Source of the DNA: Bacteroidales bacterium
Lineage (GTDB): Bacteria; Bacteroidota; Bacteroidia; Bacteroidales; VadinHA17
Direction of reading: 5' to 3'
Assembly (NCBI GenBank): GCA_029932855.1
Contig: JAOZPG010000004.1
Span: 1 to 49,147 of the forward strand
DNA length: 49,147 nucleotides
Both the position numbers and the translations under genes were made by a program. Positions 36,523-45,271 of this stretch are shown piece after piece. The notes beneath the pieces were generated by a model. That model was not told where the DNA came from. It did not search any database and was given only the letters and a program-made list of their open reading frames with translations. Position 1 is the stretch's first letter; each line of letters opens with the position of its first letter.

Positions 36523-36530
36523 TATTTTTG
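36523..36530 (+). promoter_or_regulatory. Candidate -7 element before the DUF5916 gene
   Basis: TATTTTTG fits TAnnTTTG, 33 bases before the ATG. A TTTG lies only 8 bases upstream, so the -33 element is unclear. Confidence 0.3.
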
Positions 36531-36562
36531 ATTTTTTTTGCCATTACTGAATATTTTGAAAA

Positions 36563-38620
36563 ATGAAAGGATACTTATTAGCAAATATATTTTTTCTCCT
36601 ATTACTTATTGTGGTACAGCCGGCATATAGCCAGAAGGCTGTTAGTGCCTGCAGAATAACGGAGGATATTATTATTGACGGATTTCTTGATGAGCCGGCC
36701 TGGCAATTAGCCGATTCTGCAGTAGATTTTGTTCAGATGGAACCTGCAAAGGGAGAAATGGCCACAGAAAGGACAGTGGTCAATATTGCTTATGATGATG
36801 AGAAGATTTACTTTGGAATACATTGTTTTCAAAAAGACCCTTCAACGATAGTTGCTGGCAATCAAAGTCGCGACCAGCTGTCAAAGACTGATGATCTGAT
36901 AGCGATAATCCTGGATACTTATAATGATAACAGGAGTGGCATGGTTTTCTTTGTTAACCCCCTGGGTGTTCAGATTGATATGAAAGTGGCTGATGACGGG
37001 CGCAGTATTGACCTCAACTGGGATGCTGAGTGGGAATCGGCAGTTGCAATAACAGATAGAGGCTGGTCGGTTGAACTGGCTATTCCTTTTCAGTCACTGA
37101 CATATAATAAAGAGCTTAACAGCTGGGGGTTTAACATTGGAAGGCTTATCCGTAATAATATTGAGACTTCATACTGGGCAGGACCCGCAAGTGGTGATTT
37201 CAGGATCTCGCAAAGTGGTATTCTTACAGGCCTGGAAACTCCCGATAAAAAAAAGATAATTGAATTAACGCCTTATTTCACATTAAAATATGAGGATAGT
37301 GATGAAACAGGAAATCATAACAAAATTCTTCCGCAGGCGGGACTTGATGCTCATATAAATATCTCATCAAATGTAGTCTCTCATTTGACTTATAACCCTG
37401 ACTTTGCTACTGTTGAGGGAGATATGGCAAGAATAAATATGACTCGTTGGGAACTAAGTTTCCCTGAAAAAAGATTATTCTTCCAGGAAGGTAATGAACT
37501 GTTTAAGACAAGGATAAAAACATTTTACTCAAGGAGGATAGGGGATATAAATTTTGGGGGGAAGATTAACGGCAAGATAAAAGATTTTAATTTTTATGTA
37601 ATGGATTCCCAGACAAAGGCAGATGATTCTATGGGTATTCCTTCGGCTAATTATACGGCAGTAAGAGTTAAAAAAGATATACTTAATTCTTCGAGCCTGG
37701 GCTTTAGCTATGTAGATAAGAAAACTGATACCAGCTATGTGTCATCAGCCAGTATTGATTATATGTTGAATCTGGGTAAGACATGGAAGATAACAGGACA
37801 AATGGTTGCAAGTTTTCCTGAAGTAACAATGCCTGCAAGTGCATATTTTGTTCGTGTGGCAAAAGAAAACAATATATATCATGTGCATTTACGCTATTCA
37901 TATACGGGAGAGCAGTTTAAGGACAGGGTGAATGAGACAGGTTTTATCAGGGATGATGATATGAAGGAACTGGATAGCGATATCAATTACATGTGGTGGT
38001 TTAAAGATAATGGCATTAAGTATATCAGTGTTTCTAGCTGGTGGAATGTTTTCTGGAGCACAGAAAATGTTATGCGCAGCTGGGGTCTAAGTCAGGAGGC
38101 ACGTATGTACTTGCAGAACCGGTTTAGTCTGGATGTCAGGAACAGCAGGGACTTCAAACTTTATGAGAAAGTGTTTTACAATTATAAGACTGGCATGGTA
38201 CTGGGATATAATTCTGATGAATGGTCAATGGGCATTATTGCCTACTACAAAGGTCGAAACTTTGATGATGATTTTAGCTGGTTACAGGGAGATATACGGC
38301 TTAAGCTTTTTAAGAAGCTATCTATCTATTATTCATTGAATAAGCTTGATTACAGTCCGGATAAAAGCAGGTCCACCCTGCTGAATATTATATCGGTGGA
38401 TTATAACTTTACAAACAACCTGTGGATAAGGGTTTTTGCCCAGAATAATACCAGGGATGACAGGACATACTTTTATGGTAAGTTCGGCTGGCGTTTTCAG
38501 CCACCATTCGGGGCTGTTTACTTCATCTATACGTCCGACACATTTGAAGATCCCCTGCTTGCAGGAAAGAGTTATAATGATATAGCCTTTTTGAAATTCT
38601 CTTACAGAGTGGGGTTTTAA
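36563..38620 (+). CDS. DUF5916 outer-membrane protein with CBM9-like N-terminal domain
   Basis: A 685-aa exported protein (signal ends near PAYSQ). Residues 25-210 form a carbohydrate-binding CBM9-like domain (DEPAWQLADSAVDFVQMEP). Residues 210-685 are the DUF5916 region, with alternating hydrophobic strands and a final aromatic residue (FSYRVGF), so it is probably an outer-membrane beta-barrel. The family is very common in Bacteroidota, function unknown; a role in glycan or membrane-anchored binding is inference. The downstream gene is convergent with only 3 bases between stops. Confidence 0.85.
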   Translation: MKGYLLANIFFLLLLIVVQPAYSQKAVSACRITEDIIIDGFLDEPAWQLADSAVDFVQMEPAKGEMATERTVVNIAYDDEKIYFGIHCFQKDPSTIVAGNQSRDQLSKTDDLIAIILDTYNDNRSGMVFFVNPLGVQIDMKVADDGRSIDLNWDAEWESAVAITDRGWSVELAIPFQSLTYNKELNSWGFNIGRLIRNNIETSYWAGPASGDFRISQSGILTGLETPDKKKIIELTPYFTLKYEDSDETGNHNKILPQAGLDAHINISSNVVSHLTYNPDFATVEGDMARINMTRWELSFPEKRLFFQEGNELFKTRIKTFYSRRIGDINFGGKINGKIKDFNFYVMDSQTKADDSMGIPSANYTAVRVKKDILNSSSLGFSYVDKKTDTSYVSSASIDYMLNLGKTWKITGQMVASFPEVTMPASAYFVRVAKENNIYHVHLRYSYTGEQFKDRVNETGFIRDDDMKELDSDINYMWWFKDNGIKYISVSSWWNVFWSTENVMRSWGLSQEARMYLQNRFSLDVRNSRDFKLYEKVFYNYKTGMVLGYNSDEWSMGIIAYYKGRNFDDDFSWLQGDIRLKLFKKLSIYYSLNKLDYSPDKSRSTLLNIISVDYNFTNNLWIRVFAQNNTRDDRTYFYGKFGWRFQPPFGAVYFIYTSDTFEDPLLAGKSYNDIAFLKFSYRVGF

Positions 38621-38623
38621 AGC

Positions 38624-39346
38624 TTAGAAATAGCTGACTATCCCGAGTGTGATATTCATAGCTGTAACCGGTATCTCAATGCTTCTCTTATTATTATCAG
38701 CCCCCGAACCCTGGTCAAAGCTGTAGTTCAGGTCAACGACAGACTTAGTTGAAAAATAGTCGGCTCCAAGGCGAAGCCCCATCTTAGCATTGTTTTTATA
38801 TATTATGCCTGCACCGGCCAACCAGCCAAACTTCAAACTCTGGCCTTCGCCATGGCTTTTTAAGCTTGTGTTAGTATATGTAATTAGGAGGTCTCTTTCA
38901 GGAGGCATGGTAAAGCTCATGCCTGCCATAGCTCTGACCTGGAAAATAAACCTGGAAACAGGCAGGCATATTGTTGGTCCAAGCATCAGATTTACATAAT
39001 TCCACTGGCTTATAAGGTAGGTCACTTCGGCATCAGCAGGCAGGGTGAAAAGCGGGTATAATTCCTTAAGATCATTTATAAGGTCGTTTTTAAGTTCCTC
39101 GGCCGAAACGCCATTCATACCATAGTTGGCAATGCCCGACAGGCTCAGGTAGGGAGATAATGAATAATTCCCCTCGAAGCTTAATGCAAAGCTTGGCAGA
39201 GCATAACCGGCAGTGCCGTCATCTCCATCACTTGCATATTCTGCAAGGGGGACAGATGCACCCATTAACAGGCTTACACTATGATGTTGTGCAAAAGAGA
39301 AAGAAGTAATAAAAATGGCAGTTATTATAGCATATATTTTTTTCAT
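38624..39346 (-). CDS. Small outer-membrane beta-barrel protein
   Basis: A 240-aa exported protein (signal ends at TSFSFAQ). It has eight or so amphipathic strands, with SVSLLMGASVPLAEYA, a plug-like loop and the terminal strand ITLGIVSYF with aromatic end. It resembles OmpA/OprF-like porin or outer-membrane beta-barrel families (outer_membrane_bbrl-like). Function unknown. Separated from fumC by 191 bases that hold a long hairpin. Confidence 0.75.
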   Translation of the reverse strand: MKKIYAIITAIFITSFSFAQHHSVSLLMGASVPLAEYASDGDDGTAGYALPSFALSFEGNYSLSPYLSLSGIANYGMNGVSAEELKNDLINDLKELYPLFTLPADAEVTYLISQWNYVNLMLGPTICLPVSRFIFQVRAMAGMSFTMPPERDLLITYTNTSLKSHGEGQSLKFGWLAGAGIIYKNNAKMGLRLGADYFSTKSVVDLNYSFDQGSGADNNKRSIEIPVTAMNITLGIVSYF

Positions 39347-39462
39347 CTTTTTTGATTGAGATATATTTTGAGGAATAAAGAATACTAATTAATGACTTCT
39401 AAATTAGAAAAAATTAAGGACACATCTGAGATCATAGCTAAACAACGGGACCTAATGTCTTA

Positions 39463-39503
39463 ATAATACCGGAAGCAGGAATTATTTTGCTTACCGGTAT
39501 TAT
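39463..39503 (-). other. Long hairpin downstream of fumC
   Basis: ATAATACCGGTAAGCA on the minus strand pairs with TGCTTCCGGTATTAT across a ten-base loop: a 15-bp stem with one bulge. No T-run follows it in either direction, so it is unlikely to be a simple rho-independent terminator; it may protect the 3' end of the fumC transcript or pause RNA polymerase. The rest of the 39347-39537 spacer shows nothing else. Confidence 0.7.
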
Positions 39504-39537
39504 ATGAGTTTATATGATGAATTTAATGGCTTAGCTA

Positions 39538-40929
39538 CTATAAAGATCCTATCATTTTTGAAGGATCTACCCATTCGTCAAATTGCTCTTCAGTTAGCAG
39601 TCCGCTTGCCAGGGCTGATTCTTTCAGTGTAAGTCCTTCGTTATGAGCTTTCTTGGCGATCTTAGCTGCATTCTCATATCCGATATGAGTATTTAATGCG
39701 GTAACAAGCATAAGTGAATTTTCCAGGTTCTTCTTAATATTGGCCATGTTGGGCTCTATACCAACCACACAGTTATCATTGAAAGAAACACAGGCATCAC
39801 CCAGTAACCTCGCTGACTCCAGCAGGTTTGCCACCATAACAGGTTTAAATACATTTAGCTGGTAATGTCCCTGCATGCCACCTACTGCAATAGTCATATC
39901 ATTTCCCATTACCTGGGCACAAACCATTGTTAATGCCTCATTCTGGGTTGGATTTACCTTGCCTGGCATTATTGATGATCCCGGTTCATTGGCAGGCAGG
40001 TTTATTTCACCAATACCACAACGTGGACCTGAACCCAAAAGCCTGGTGTCATTTCCTATTTTCATCAGGCTGACAGCAAGTGTTTTGAGGGCCCCTGATG
40101 TTTCAACAATAGCATCGTGGGCAGACAGGGATTCAAACTTATTTTCAGCGGTAATAAAAGGATTACCGGTAATTTCAGCAATTTTCTTAGCAACAAGTAC
40201 ATCATATCCTTTCGGAGTATTCAGTCCCGTGCCAACAGCTGTACCTCCCAGGGCAAGTTCTGATAAGTGGGGAAGAGTATTCTTAAGGGCTTTAAGTCCA
40301 TGATCAAGCTGAGACCTGTAGGCTGAAAATTCCTGTCCTAATGTTAGCGGGGTGGCATCCATAAGGTGAGTCCTTCCGGTCTTAACAATATCTTTATAAT
40401 CTTTTTCTTTAAGGGCCAGGCTGTCTCTTAGCATGCTTATCCCGGGAACAGTAACCTTCGAGATCATGTCATATGCGGCAATATGCATGGCAGTAGGGAA
40501 GGTGTCGTTTGATGACTGTGATTTGTTAACATCATCGTTGGGATGAATAAATTTTTCTCCTTCTCCAAGTTTAGCTCCTCTGATAACATGTGCCCTGTTT
40601 GCCACAACCTCGTTCACATTCATGTTTGACTGGGTACCTGAACCGGTTTGCCAGACAACAAGCGGGAAATGGTCGAGGAGCTTTCCCTCGATTATCTCGT
40701 CACAGACCCTAATTATCAGCTTTGCCTTCTCTTCGGGCAGAACCCCCAATTCCATGTTTGCCATTGCGGCAGCCTTTTTCAATACCCCAAATGCCTTAAT
40801 TATTTCTTTAGGCATTGTGCCATCGCCAATCTTAAAATTGTCTTTTGATCTTTGTGTCTGGGCTCCCCAATACTTGTCGGCAGGGACCTTTACTTCGCCC
40901 ATAGTGTCTTTTTCTATTCTGTAATTCAT
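39538..40929 (-). CDS. fumC: Class II fumarate hydratase
   Basis: A 463-aa oxygen-stable fumarase that hydrates fumarate to L-malate in the citric acid cycle. The signature [16 protein letters not shown] (family motif GSxxMPxKxN) and the active-site stretch [18 protein letters not shown] are intact, with [13 protein letters not shown] near residue 97-109. Full length, tetrameric type. It starts 31 bases after the ArsC-like gene stop and appears to be the last gene of a minus-strand group that begins at prmC or prfB; a metabolic link with those is not obvious. Confidence 0.96.
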   Translation of the reverse strand: MNYRIEKDTMGEVKVPADKYWGAQTQRSKDNFKIGDGTMPKEIIKAFGVLKKAAAMANMELGVLPEEKAKLIIRVCDEIIEGKLLDHFPLVVWQTGSGTQSNMNVNEVVANRAHVIRGAKLGEGEKFIHPNDDVNKSQSSNDTFPTAMHIAAYDMISKVTVPGISMLRDSLALKEKDYKDIVKTGRTHLMDATPLTLGQEFSAYRSQLDHGLKALKNTLPHLSELALGGTAVGTGLNTPKGYDVLVAKKIAEITGNPFITAENKFESLSAHDAIVETSGALKTLAVSLMKIGNDTRLLGSGPRCGIGEINLPANEPGSSIMPGKVNPTQNEALTMVCAQVMGNDMTIAVGGMQGHYQLNVFKPVMVANLLESARLLGDACVSFNDNCVVGIEPNMANIKKNLENSLMLVTALNTHIGYENAAKIAKKAHNEGLTLKESALASGLLTEEQFDEWVDPSKMIGSL

Positions 40930-40960
40930 TTTATTTGGTATTAATATTGAGGAAATAAAA

Positions 40961-41302
40961 TTACAATAATTTATCTATATTTTCAGGTGGTTGGCCCAAT
41001 ACAGCTTTATGTTCTTTAACAACTATTGGCCTTTGAAGTAGTTTGGGGTTTTCAAGGAGGGCCTGAACCCATTCTTTGTGTGATAGTTCTTTCCCTTTAA
41101 ATGCTTTTTTATAAATATCTTCCTGTTTTCTTATTAGTTCAAAGGGAGCTATTTCCAGCTTTTGTAATAATTTTTCCAGTTCTTCAGCAGTCAGGGGTTC
41201 TTTCATGTATTCCCTGATAATAATATTATTGCTTTTTTCCTGCAGGTATTTAAGTCCGGCCCGGCTTTTCCTGCATCTTGGGTTGTGGTATATAGTAAAC
41301 AT
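40961..41302 (-). CDS. ArsC/Spx-family reductase-like protein
   Basis: A 113-aa protein of the ArsC/Spx thioredoxin-like family, opening with [19 protein letters not shown] (catalytic Cys9, CRKS). The C-terminus has [26 protein letters not shown]; the arsenate reductase arginine triad appears partly replaced. It may be an arsenate reductase of the glutaredoxin-linked type or a YffB-like reductase; arsenic context is absent. It is packed 11 bases after prfB and 31 bases before fumC. Confidence 0.85.
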   Translation of the reverse strand: MFTIYHNPRCRKSRAGLKYLQEKSNNIIIREYMKEPLTAEELEKLLQKLEIAPFELIRKQEDIYKKAFKGKELSHKEWVQALLENPKLLQRPIVVKEHKAVLGQPPENIDKLL

Positions 41303-41313
41303 ATTTTTGAGGT

Positions 41314-42406
41314 TTATAGTTTCCCTCCGAATTCCATAAGATAGGCTTTAATAAAATCATTCAGGTCGCCATCAAGAATAGCTTGTACATTTGATGTTTC
41401 AAAACTGGTCCGCAGATCTTTAACCATTTTATAAGGATGTAAAACATATGATCTTATCTGTGATCCCCATTCAATTTTTTTCTTTTCTCCCTCCAGTTTG
41501 GCCTGTTCTTCCAGTTGTTTCCTGAGTTCAAGCTCATATAAATGAGACCGTAGCAGCCTTAATGCATTTTCCCTGTTTTTATGTTGTGAACGGGTTTCCT
41601 GGTTTTCCACCACTATGCCTGTTGGAATATGTTTCAGTCTGACAGCTGTTTCAACCTTATTTACATTTTGTCCCCCGGCACCACTCGATCTGAATGTGTC
41701 CCAGCTGATATCTGAGGGATTTATTTCAATCTCAATAGTATCATCAACCACAGGGGCTACAAAAACCGAAGCAAAGGTAGTTTGCCTTTTTCCCTGGGCA
41801 TTGAAAGGGGATATGCGGACCAGGCGGTGTACACCATTTTCACTTTTCAGATAACCATAAGCAGAATCTCCTGTGAATTCAAGGGTGACCGATTTTACTC
41901 CTGCCTCATCTCCTGCCTGGAAGTCGAGTTCTTTTACTTTGTAATTATTTCTTTCTCCCCATCTGAGGTACATTCTCATAAGCATCCCTGCCCAGTCAAG
42001 ACTTTCTGTTCCACCGGCTCCCGAATTAATTTTCACTATAGCTCCCAGGGAGTCTTCTTCCTTGCGCAGCATATTTTTTAACTCAAGCTCCTCTATAGCT
42101 TTATGGCTTATCCTGTATTGTTCATCCAGTTCTTTTTCAGAAGCTTCTCCCTCCTGGAAAAAATCCTGCATAACCAAAAGATCTTCAATACCAGTATCCG
42201 CTTTGTTAAAAGCAAGTAACCATGATTTAATACGGGAGATATCTTTAAGGAATATTTCTGCCTGTTTAGGGTCATCCCAGAAGTCTGAAGCCTGGGTTTT
42301 TACTTCCTTTTCTTTTACCAGTTTGTCTTTGTTTTCGATGTCAAAGATGCCTCCTCAGCGCATCCCGGCGCTTTACAAGATCTTTTATTTGTTCTAAAGT
42401 TGTCAT
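41314..42406 (-). CDS. prfB: Peptide chain release factor 2, made by programmed +1 frameshift
   Basis: RF2 recognises UAA and UGA and releases peptides. Translation begins at ATG 42406-42404 and gives 21 codons, ending in CAT CTT, then TGA (42343-42341). Skipping one base (T 42343) and reading GAC (42342-42340) restores the 343-codon main frame, giving 363 aa. The slippery CTT-TGA-C and upstream AGGAGG, 3 bases before CTT, match the classic prfB autoregulatory site. The main frame has RISPF (RF2 tripeptide SPF) and GAGGQNVNK with Gln246, the methylation target of PrmC; the residue at the E. coli 246 position is Ser. An annotation that starts at the internal ATG at 42177 would miss 76 residues. 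Confidence 0.97.
42337..42357 (-). promoter_or_regulatory. prfB programmed frameshift site with SD-like stimulator
   Basis: On the minus strand the order is AGGAGG, CAT, CTT, TGA, C. Low RF2 makes the ribosome pause at the in-frame TGA and slip +1; the AGGAGG pairs with the 16S 3' end to promote slippage. This gives RF2 negative feedback on its own synthesis. Confidence 0.93.
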
Positions 42407-42428
42407 TTTCGGGTTTTATCTATCCATG

Positions 42429-42436
42429 CAAAGATA
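42429..42436 (-). promoter_or_regulatory. Candidate prfB promoter -7 element
   Basis: On the minus strand TATCTTTG exactly fits TAnnTTTG; 19 bases upstream is TTTC in place of TTTG. The start would be near 42422, giving a 16-base leader before the prfB ATG. It suggests that prfB has its own promoter in the 125-base gap after recX. Confidence 0.45.
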
Positions 42437-42531
42437 TGGAAAATAGGAACAGCGGGAAACAGGAATGATGAAAGAAAAAAAACTGAGATTCCGCTTAGAC
42501 AGAAAAAAGTATTTATGCTTGTCCTATTATA

Positions 42532-43005
42532 TCATTTTACAAGAATTATGTCCAGGGCTTTATTTATTAGTTCGTATTCAAAACCTTTGCTATATGCATA
42601 ACGGCTAAGCCTGGCCCTTATATCGAAAATATTTTTTCCTTTTATATTTTTTCTTTTAGCAGATAAGACTTGGGTCAGTGTGTCGATGTATTCCTGTTCA
42701 TCAATAAGGTCTAAGGCTTCCTGTATATTTTCTTCCTTTATGTTTTTCTTTTGCAATTGAAATTTAATCTTGATCTTTCCCCATTTGTTTATAAGAAATT
42801 TATGCCGGGCAAAACTCTTTGCATACCTTGTTTCATCAATATATCTTTCCCGGATCAGGTGCATAATGATCTTCTCACTATCCCCGGGATCTGCTTTCCA
42901 TTCTGAAAGTTTTTTACTGATATCCGAGATGCATTTTTCCTGCCTCGAGCAGATATTCATTGCTTTGTTAAGGATCACAGTATATTGCTCCGGAGTTTTC
43001 GCCAT
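42532..43005 (-). CDS. recX: Regulatory protein RecX
   Basis: A 157-aa RecX that binds and limits RecA filaments in other bacteria. The three-helix repeats are visible: ICSRQEKCISDISKKLSEW, IIMHLIRERYIDETRYAKSFARHKF, and IDEQEYIDTLTQVLSAKRK. It starts 3 bases after the prmC stop, so both are one transcript. recA itself is not in the window, which is common for Bacteroidota. Confidence 0.88.
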   Translation of the reverse strand: MAKTPEQYTVILNKAMNICSRQEKCISDISKKLSEWKADPGDSEKIIMHLIRERYIDETRYAKSFARHKFLINKWGKIKIKFQLQKKNIKEENIQEALDLIDEQEYIDTLTQVLSAKRKNIKGKNIFDIRARLSRYAYSKGFEYELINKALDIILVK

Positions 43006-43008
43006 GAA

Positions 43009-43869
43009 TCAATTATTTGTAGCTTTTATGGCTTTTACCATCCTGTATCTGCCCGGGATATCCTTTTTTATTTCAATATCCACGAACTTATTTTCAGACA
43101 GCAATCTTTCAGTTTCTGCAGGGAAATTCTCATTTATTTCCAGAAACAGTTTGCCTCCGGGGCTCAGCAGTTTATAGGCTTCTGTGGTGATCTTCCTGTG
43201 ATAAAGCAGGGGGTCTGAATCGGGAACAAACAGTGCTGATGCAGGTTCCCAGTCATATACATTTGGCTTCATTTGTTTTTTTTCCGATTCCCGGACATAG
43301 GGAGGGTTACTAAGTATAATATGAAATGAGCCTTTTGGGGATATTTCCTGACTTCCCAGGATGTCGTGTTTTTGAAACTCAACAGTAACGTTATTAAGTT
43401 TTGAGTTTTTCCTTGCAATTTCCAATGCGGTTTCTGAATTATCTGTTGCAAGGGTATATGCATTTTTAAAGTGCTTTGCAAGGGCTATTGCAAGGCAGCC
43501 ACTACCTGTTCCAATATCAAGTATCCTGGGATTTTCCATATTACAGCTCTTAACTATCCAGTCAACAAGCTCTTCGCTTTCAGGCCGGGGGATCAAAACC
43601 CCGGGTTTGCATACTATTCTGCAATTATAAAACTCTGTATAACCGGTAATATATTGGATTGGTTTAAAAGCTTGTAGTTCTTTACTGTGGTTTTTCAGGA
43701 CCTTTCTGGCATTTTGTGATATTTCCATTTCCTGGTTCAGGCTGAGCTGAAAGGCTGACATTTTTAGTACATGTGACAATAAAACGGACACCAGGCTATT
43801 TGCTTCATCTCCAGGATATAATAGGGAAAGATCGGTGAAAAGCTCCTTTTTTAGTTCCTTGAGTGTCAT
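43009..43869 (-). CDS. prmC: Release factor glutamine methyltransferase (PrmC/HemK)
   Basis: A 286-aa SAM-dependent enzyme that methylates the Gln of the GGQ motif in RF1/RF2. The catalytic NPPY motif (ILSNPPYVRES) and SAM motif ILDIGTGSGCLAIAL are present, with an N-terminal helical domain (1-75). The frame also opens 17 codons earlier at 43920, but MTLKELKKELFTD is the expected start. It is followed after 3 bases by recX and, two genes on, by its substrate gene prfB. ribD is divergent across a 206-base spacer. Confidence 0.95.
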   Translation of the reverse strand: MTLKELKKELFTDLSLLYPGDEANSLVSVLLSHVLKMSAFQLSLNQEMEISQNARKVLKNHSKELQAFKPIQYITGYTEFYNCRIVCKPGVLIPRPESEELVDWIVKSCNMENPRILDIGTGSGCLAIALAKHFKNAYTLATDNSETALEIARKNSKLNNVTVEFQKHDILGSQEISPKGSFHIILSNPPYVRESEKKQMKPNVYDWEPASALFVPDSDPLLYHRKITTEAYKLLSPGGKLFLEINENFPAETERLLSENKFVDIEIKKDIPGRYRMVKAIKATNN

Positions 43870-44008
43870 TTTTAAATTATCTTCAGGCAGGTAAACATTA
43901 AGACAGTTATAAACGTACATAATGTTTGATTTTATTACAAATTATGCCGGATATTCACAAGCTGATCCTGCACATGAGCTTATTAGTTCCGGTTCCTGCC
44001 AGGAATAT

Positions 44009-44016
44009 TATTTTTG
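44009..44016 (+). promoter_or_regulatory. Candidate ribD promoter -7 element
   Basis: TATTTTTG fits TAnnTTTG and is 59 bases before the ribD ATG; there is no good TTTG at the -33 position. A short TTCCTGCCAGGAA dyad (43993-44005) overlaps the spacer. No FMN riboswitch fold is recognisable in the 43870-44075 gap, so this ribD seems not to be FMN-riboswitch controlled. Confidence 0.35.
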
Positions 44017-44075
44017 TATTATCTTTTTCAGATATAAAAGTATTGAGGAAGACAAACAGATCTTTTAGTTAAAAT

Positions 44076-45137
44076 ATGACTGCAGAACAAAGACAGCTAC
44101 ATGAACATTATATGAGGAGATGCCTGGATCTTGCTTCAAGAGCTATTGGTAACACCGGGTCTAATCCTATGGTTGGTTGTGTGATCGTTGAAAGTGGAAA
44201 GATCATTGGTGAGGGATTTCACCGGGCGTTTAGGGAAGCACATGCAGAGGTTAATGCCATTGAGTCGGTAAAAAACAGGAAATTGTTAAAGAGCAGCACT
44301 CTTTATGTTAACCTTGAACCATGTTCTCATTACGGCAAGACTCCTCCTTGTGCAGACCTGATAATAAAGAGTGGCATTCCTCATGTTGTAATTGGGATGA
44401 AGGATCCTAATTCCCTGGTTGGAGGGAAGGGCATTGAAAGAATGAAAAAAGCGGCCTGTATAGTTGAATCCGGATTACTGGAGGAAGAATGCATGTTTCT
44501 GAATCGCAGGTTTATCAGTTATCATGAAAAGAGGCGTCCTTATATTATACTGAAATGGGCCCGGTCGGCAGATGGTTTTATTGATATTGACAGAACAGGG
44601 AAAGAAAAAAGGGGGCCAAACTGGATATCCGGACCCCGTGAGAGGATGCTGGTTCATAAATGGAGATCGCAGGAACAGGCTATACTTGTGGGGACGAATA
44701 CCGCCGCTATTGATGATCCAACACTTAATGTCAGGTACTGGCCGGGAAGATCACCAATAAGGATGGTCATAGACAGGGATTTAAGATTAAATAAGGATCT
44801 GAAGATTTTTGACGGGAGTGTACCTACGGTAGTTTTTAATAATACTGAAACCCGGGAAGAGGCTAATACAAGATACTTTAAGCTTAAAGACAGGGGAAAT
44901 CCCTGGCCTTCAGTATTGGATTATATGTATGAGCAGGAGCTCATTTCTTTGTTTGTTGAAGGAGGCGCTGCAATAATAAATTCATTACTGGAATATGGAT
45001 TGTGGGATGAAGCCCGTATATTTACCTCCAGGCATGCATTAGGATCAGGGATTAAAGCACCCGGACCAATAAAACTGAAGACGGTTGACTTTAATACAGC
45101 AACTACTGATCTAAGTATTATTTATAACAGATATTGA
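44076..45137 (+). CDS. ribD: Bifunctional diaminohydroxyphosphoribosylaminopyrimidine deaminase/reductase
   Basis: A 353-aa riboflavin-synthesis enzyme that deaminates and then reduces the pyrimidine intermediate. The deaminase half (1-145) has the zinc motif HAEVNAI (His-Ala-Glu) and LEPCSHYGKTPPCAD. The reductase half (150-353) shows LKWARSADGFID, ILVGTNTAAIDDPTLNVR and LFVEGGAAIINSLLEYGL. Length is normal. It is divergent from prmC, an arrangement I recall as common in Bacteroidota. No other rib genes are in the window. Confidence 0.95.
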   Translation: MTAEQRQLHEHYMRRCLDLASRAIGNTGSNPMVGCVIVESGKIIGEGFHRAFREAHAEVNAIESVKNRKLLKSSTLYVNLEPCSHYGKTPPCADLIIKSGIPHVVIGMKDPNSLVGGKGIERMKKAACIVESGLLEEECMFLNRRFISYHEKRRPYIILKWARSADGFIDIDRTGKEKRGPNWISGPRERMLVHKWRSQEQAILVGTNTAAIDDPTLNVRYWPGRSPIRMVIDRDLRLNKDLKIFDGSVPTVVFNNTETREEANTRYFKLKDRGNPWPSVLDYMYEQELISLFVEGGAAIINSLLEYGLWDEARIFTSRHALGSGIKAPGPIKLKTVDFNTATTDLSIIYNRY

Positions 45138-45204
45138 ACCTTTTACTCCTGTTTGTCGTATAAAAAAAACAAGGCTTTTCCAGCTGCTTAAATAAGAACT
45201 AATA

Positions 45205-45236
45205 TTTGAGGTTTTTATTTAAAATAAGTAAATTTG
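45205..45236 (+). promoter_or_regulatory. Consensus promoter of the caspase-fold gene
   Basis: TTTG (45205-45208), 20 bases, TAAATTTG (45229-45236): full match to the Bacteroidota consensus. Transcription starts near 45243, which excludes the upstream TTG start at 45206 and supports ATG 45272 with a leader of about 29 bases. Confidence 0.7.
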
Positions 45237-45271
45237 TAATAATGAACAGGCAATACATAAATAGAGAAATA

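Noticed and set aside
36367-36562. B12 riboswitch before the methylmalonyl-CoA mutase operon
   Set aside because: The spacer is short and AT-rich with only a 5-bp ACAGG/CCTGT hairpin; the cobalamin box is not seen.
42043-42177. prfB as a gene starting at the internal ATG (42177)
   Set aside because: The upstream frameshift restores a standard RF2 N-terminus, so this ATG is internal.
43870-44075. FMN riboswitch before ribD
   Set aside because: No RFN-type conserved core could be found in the 206-base spacer.
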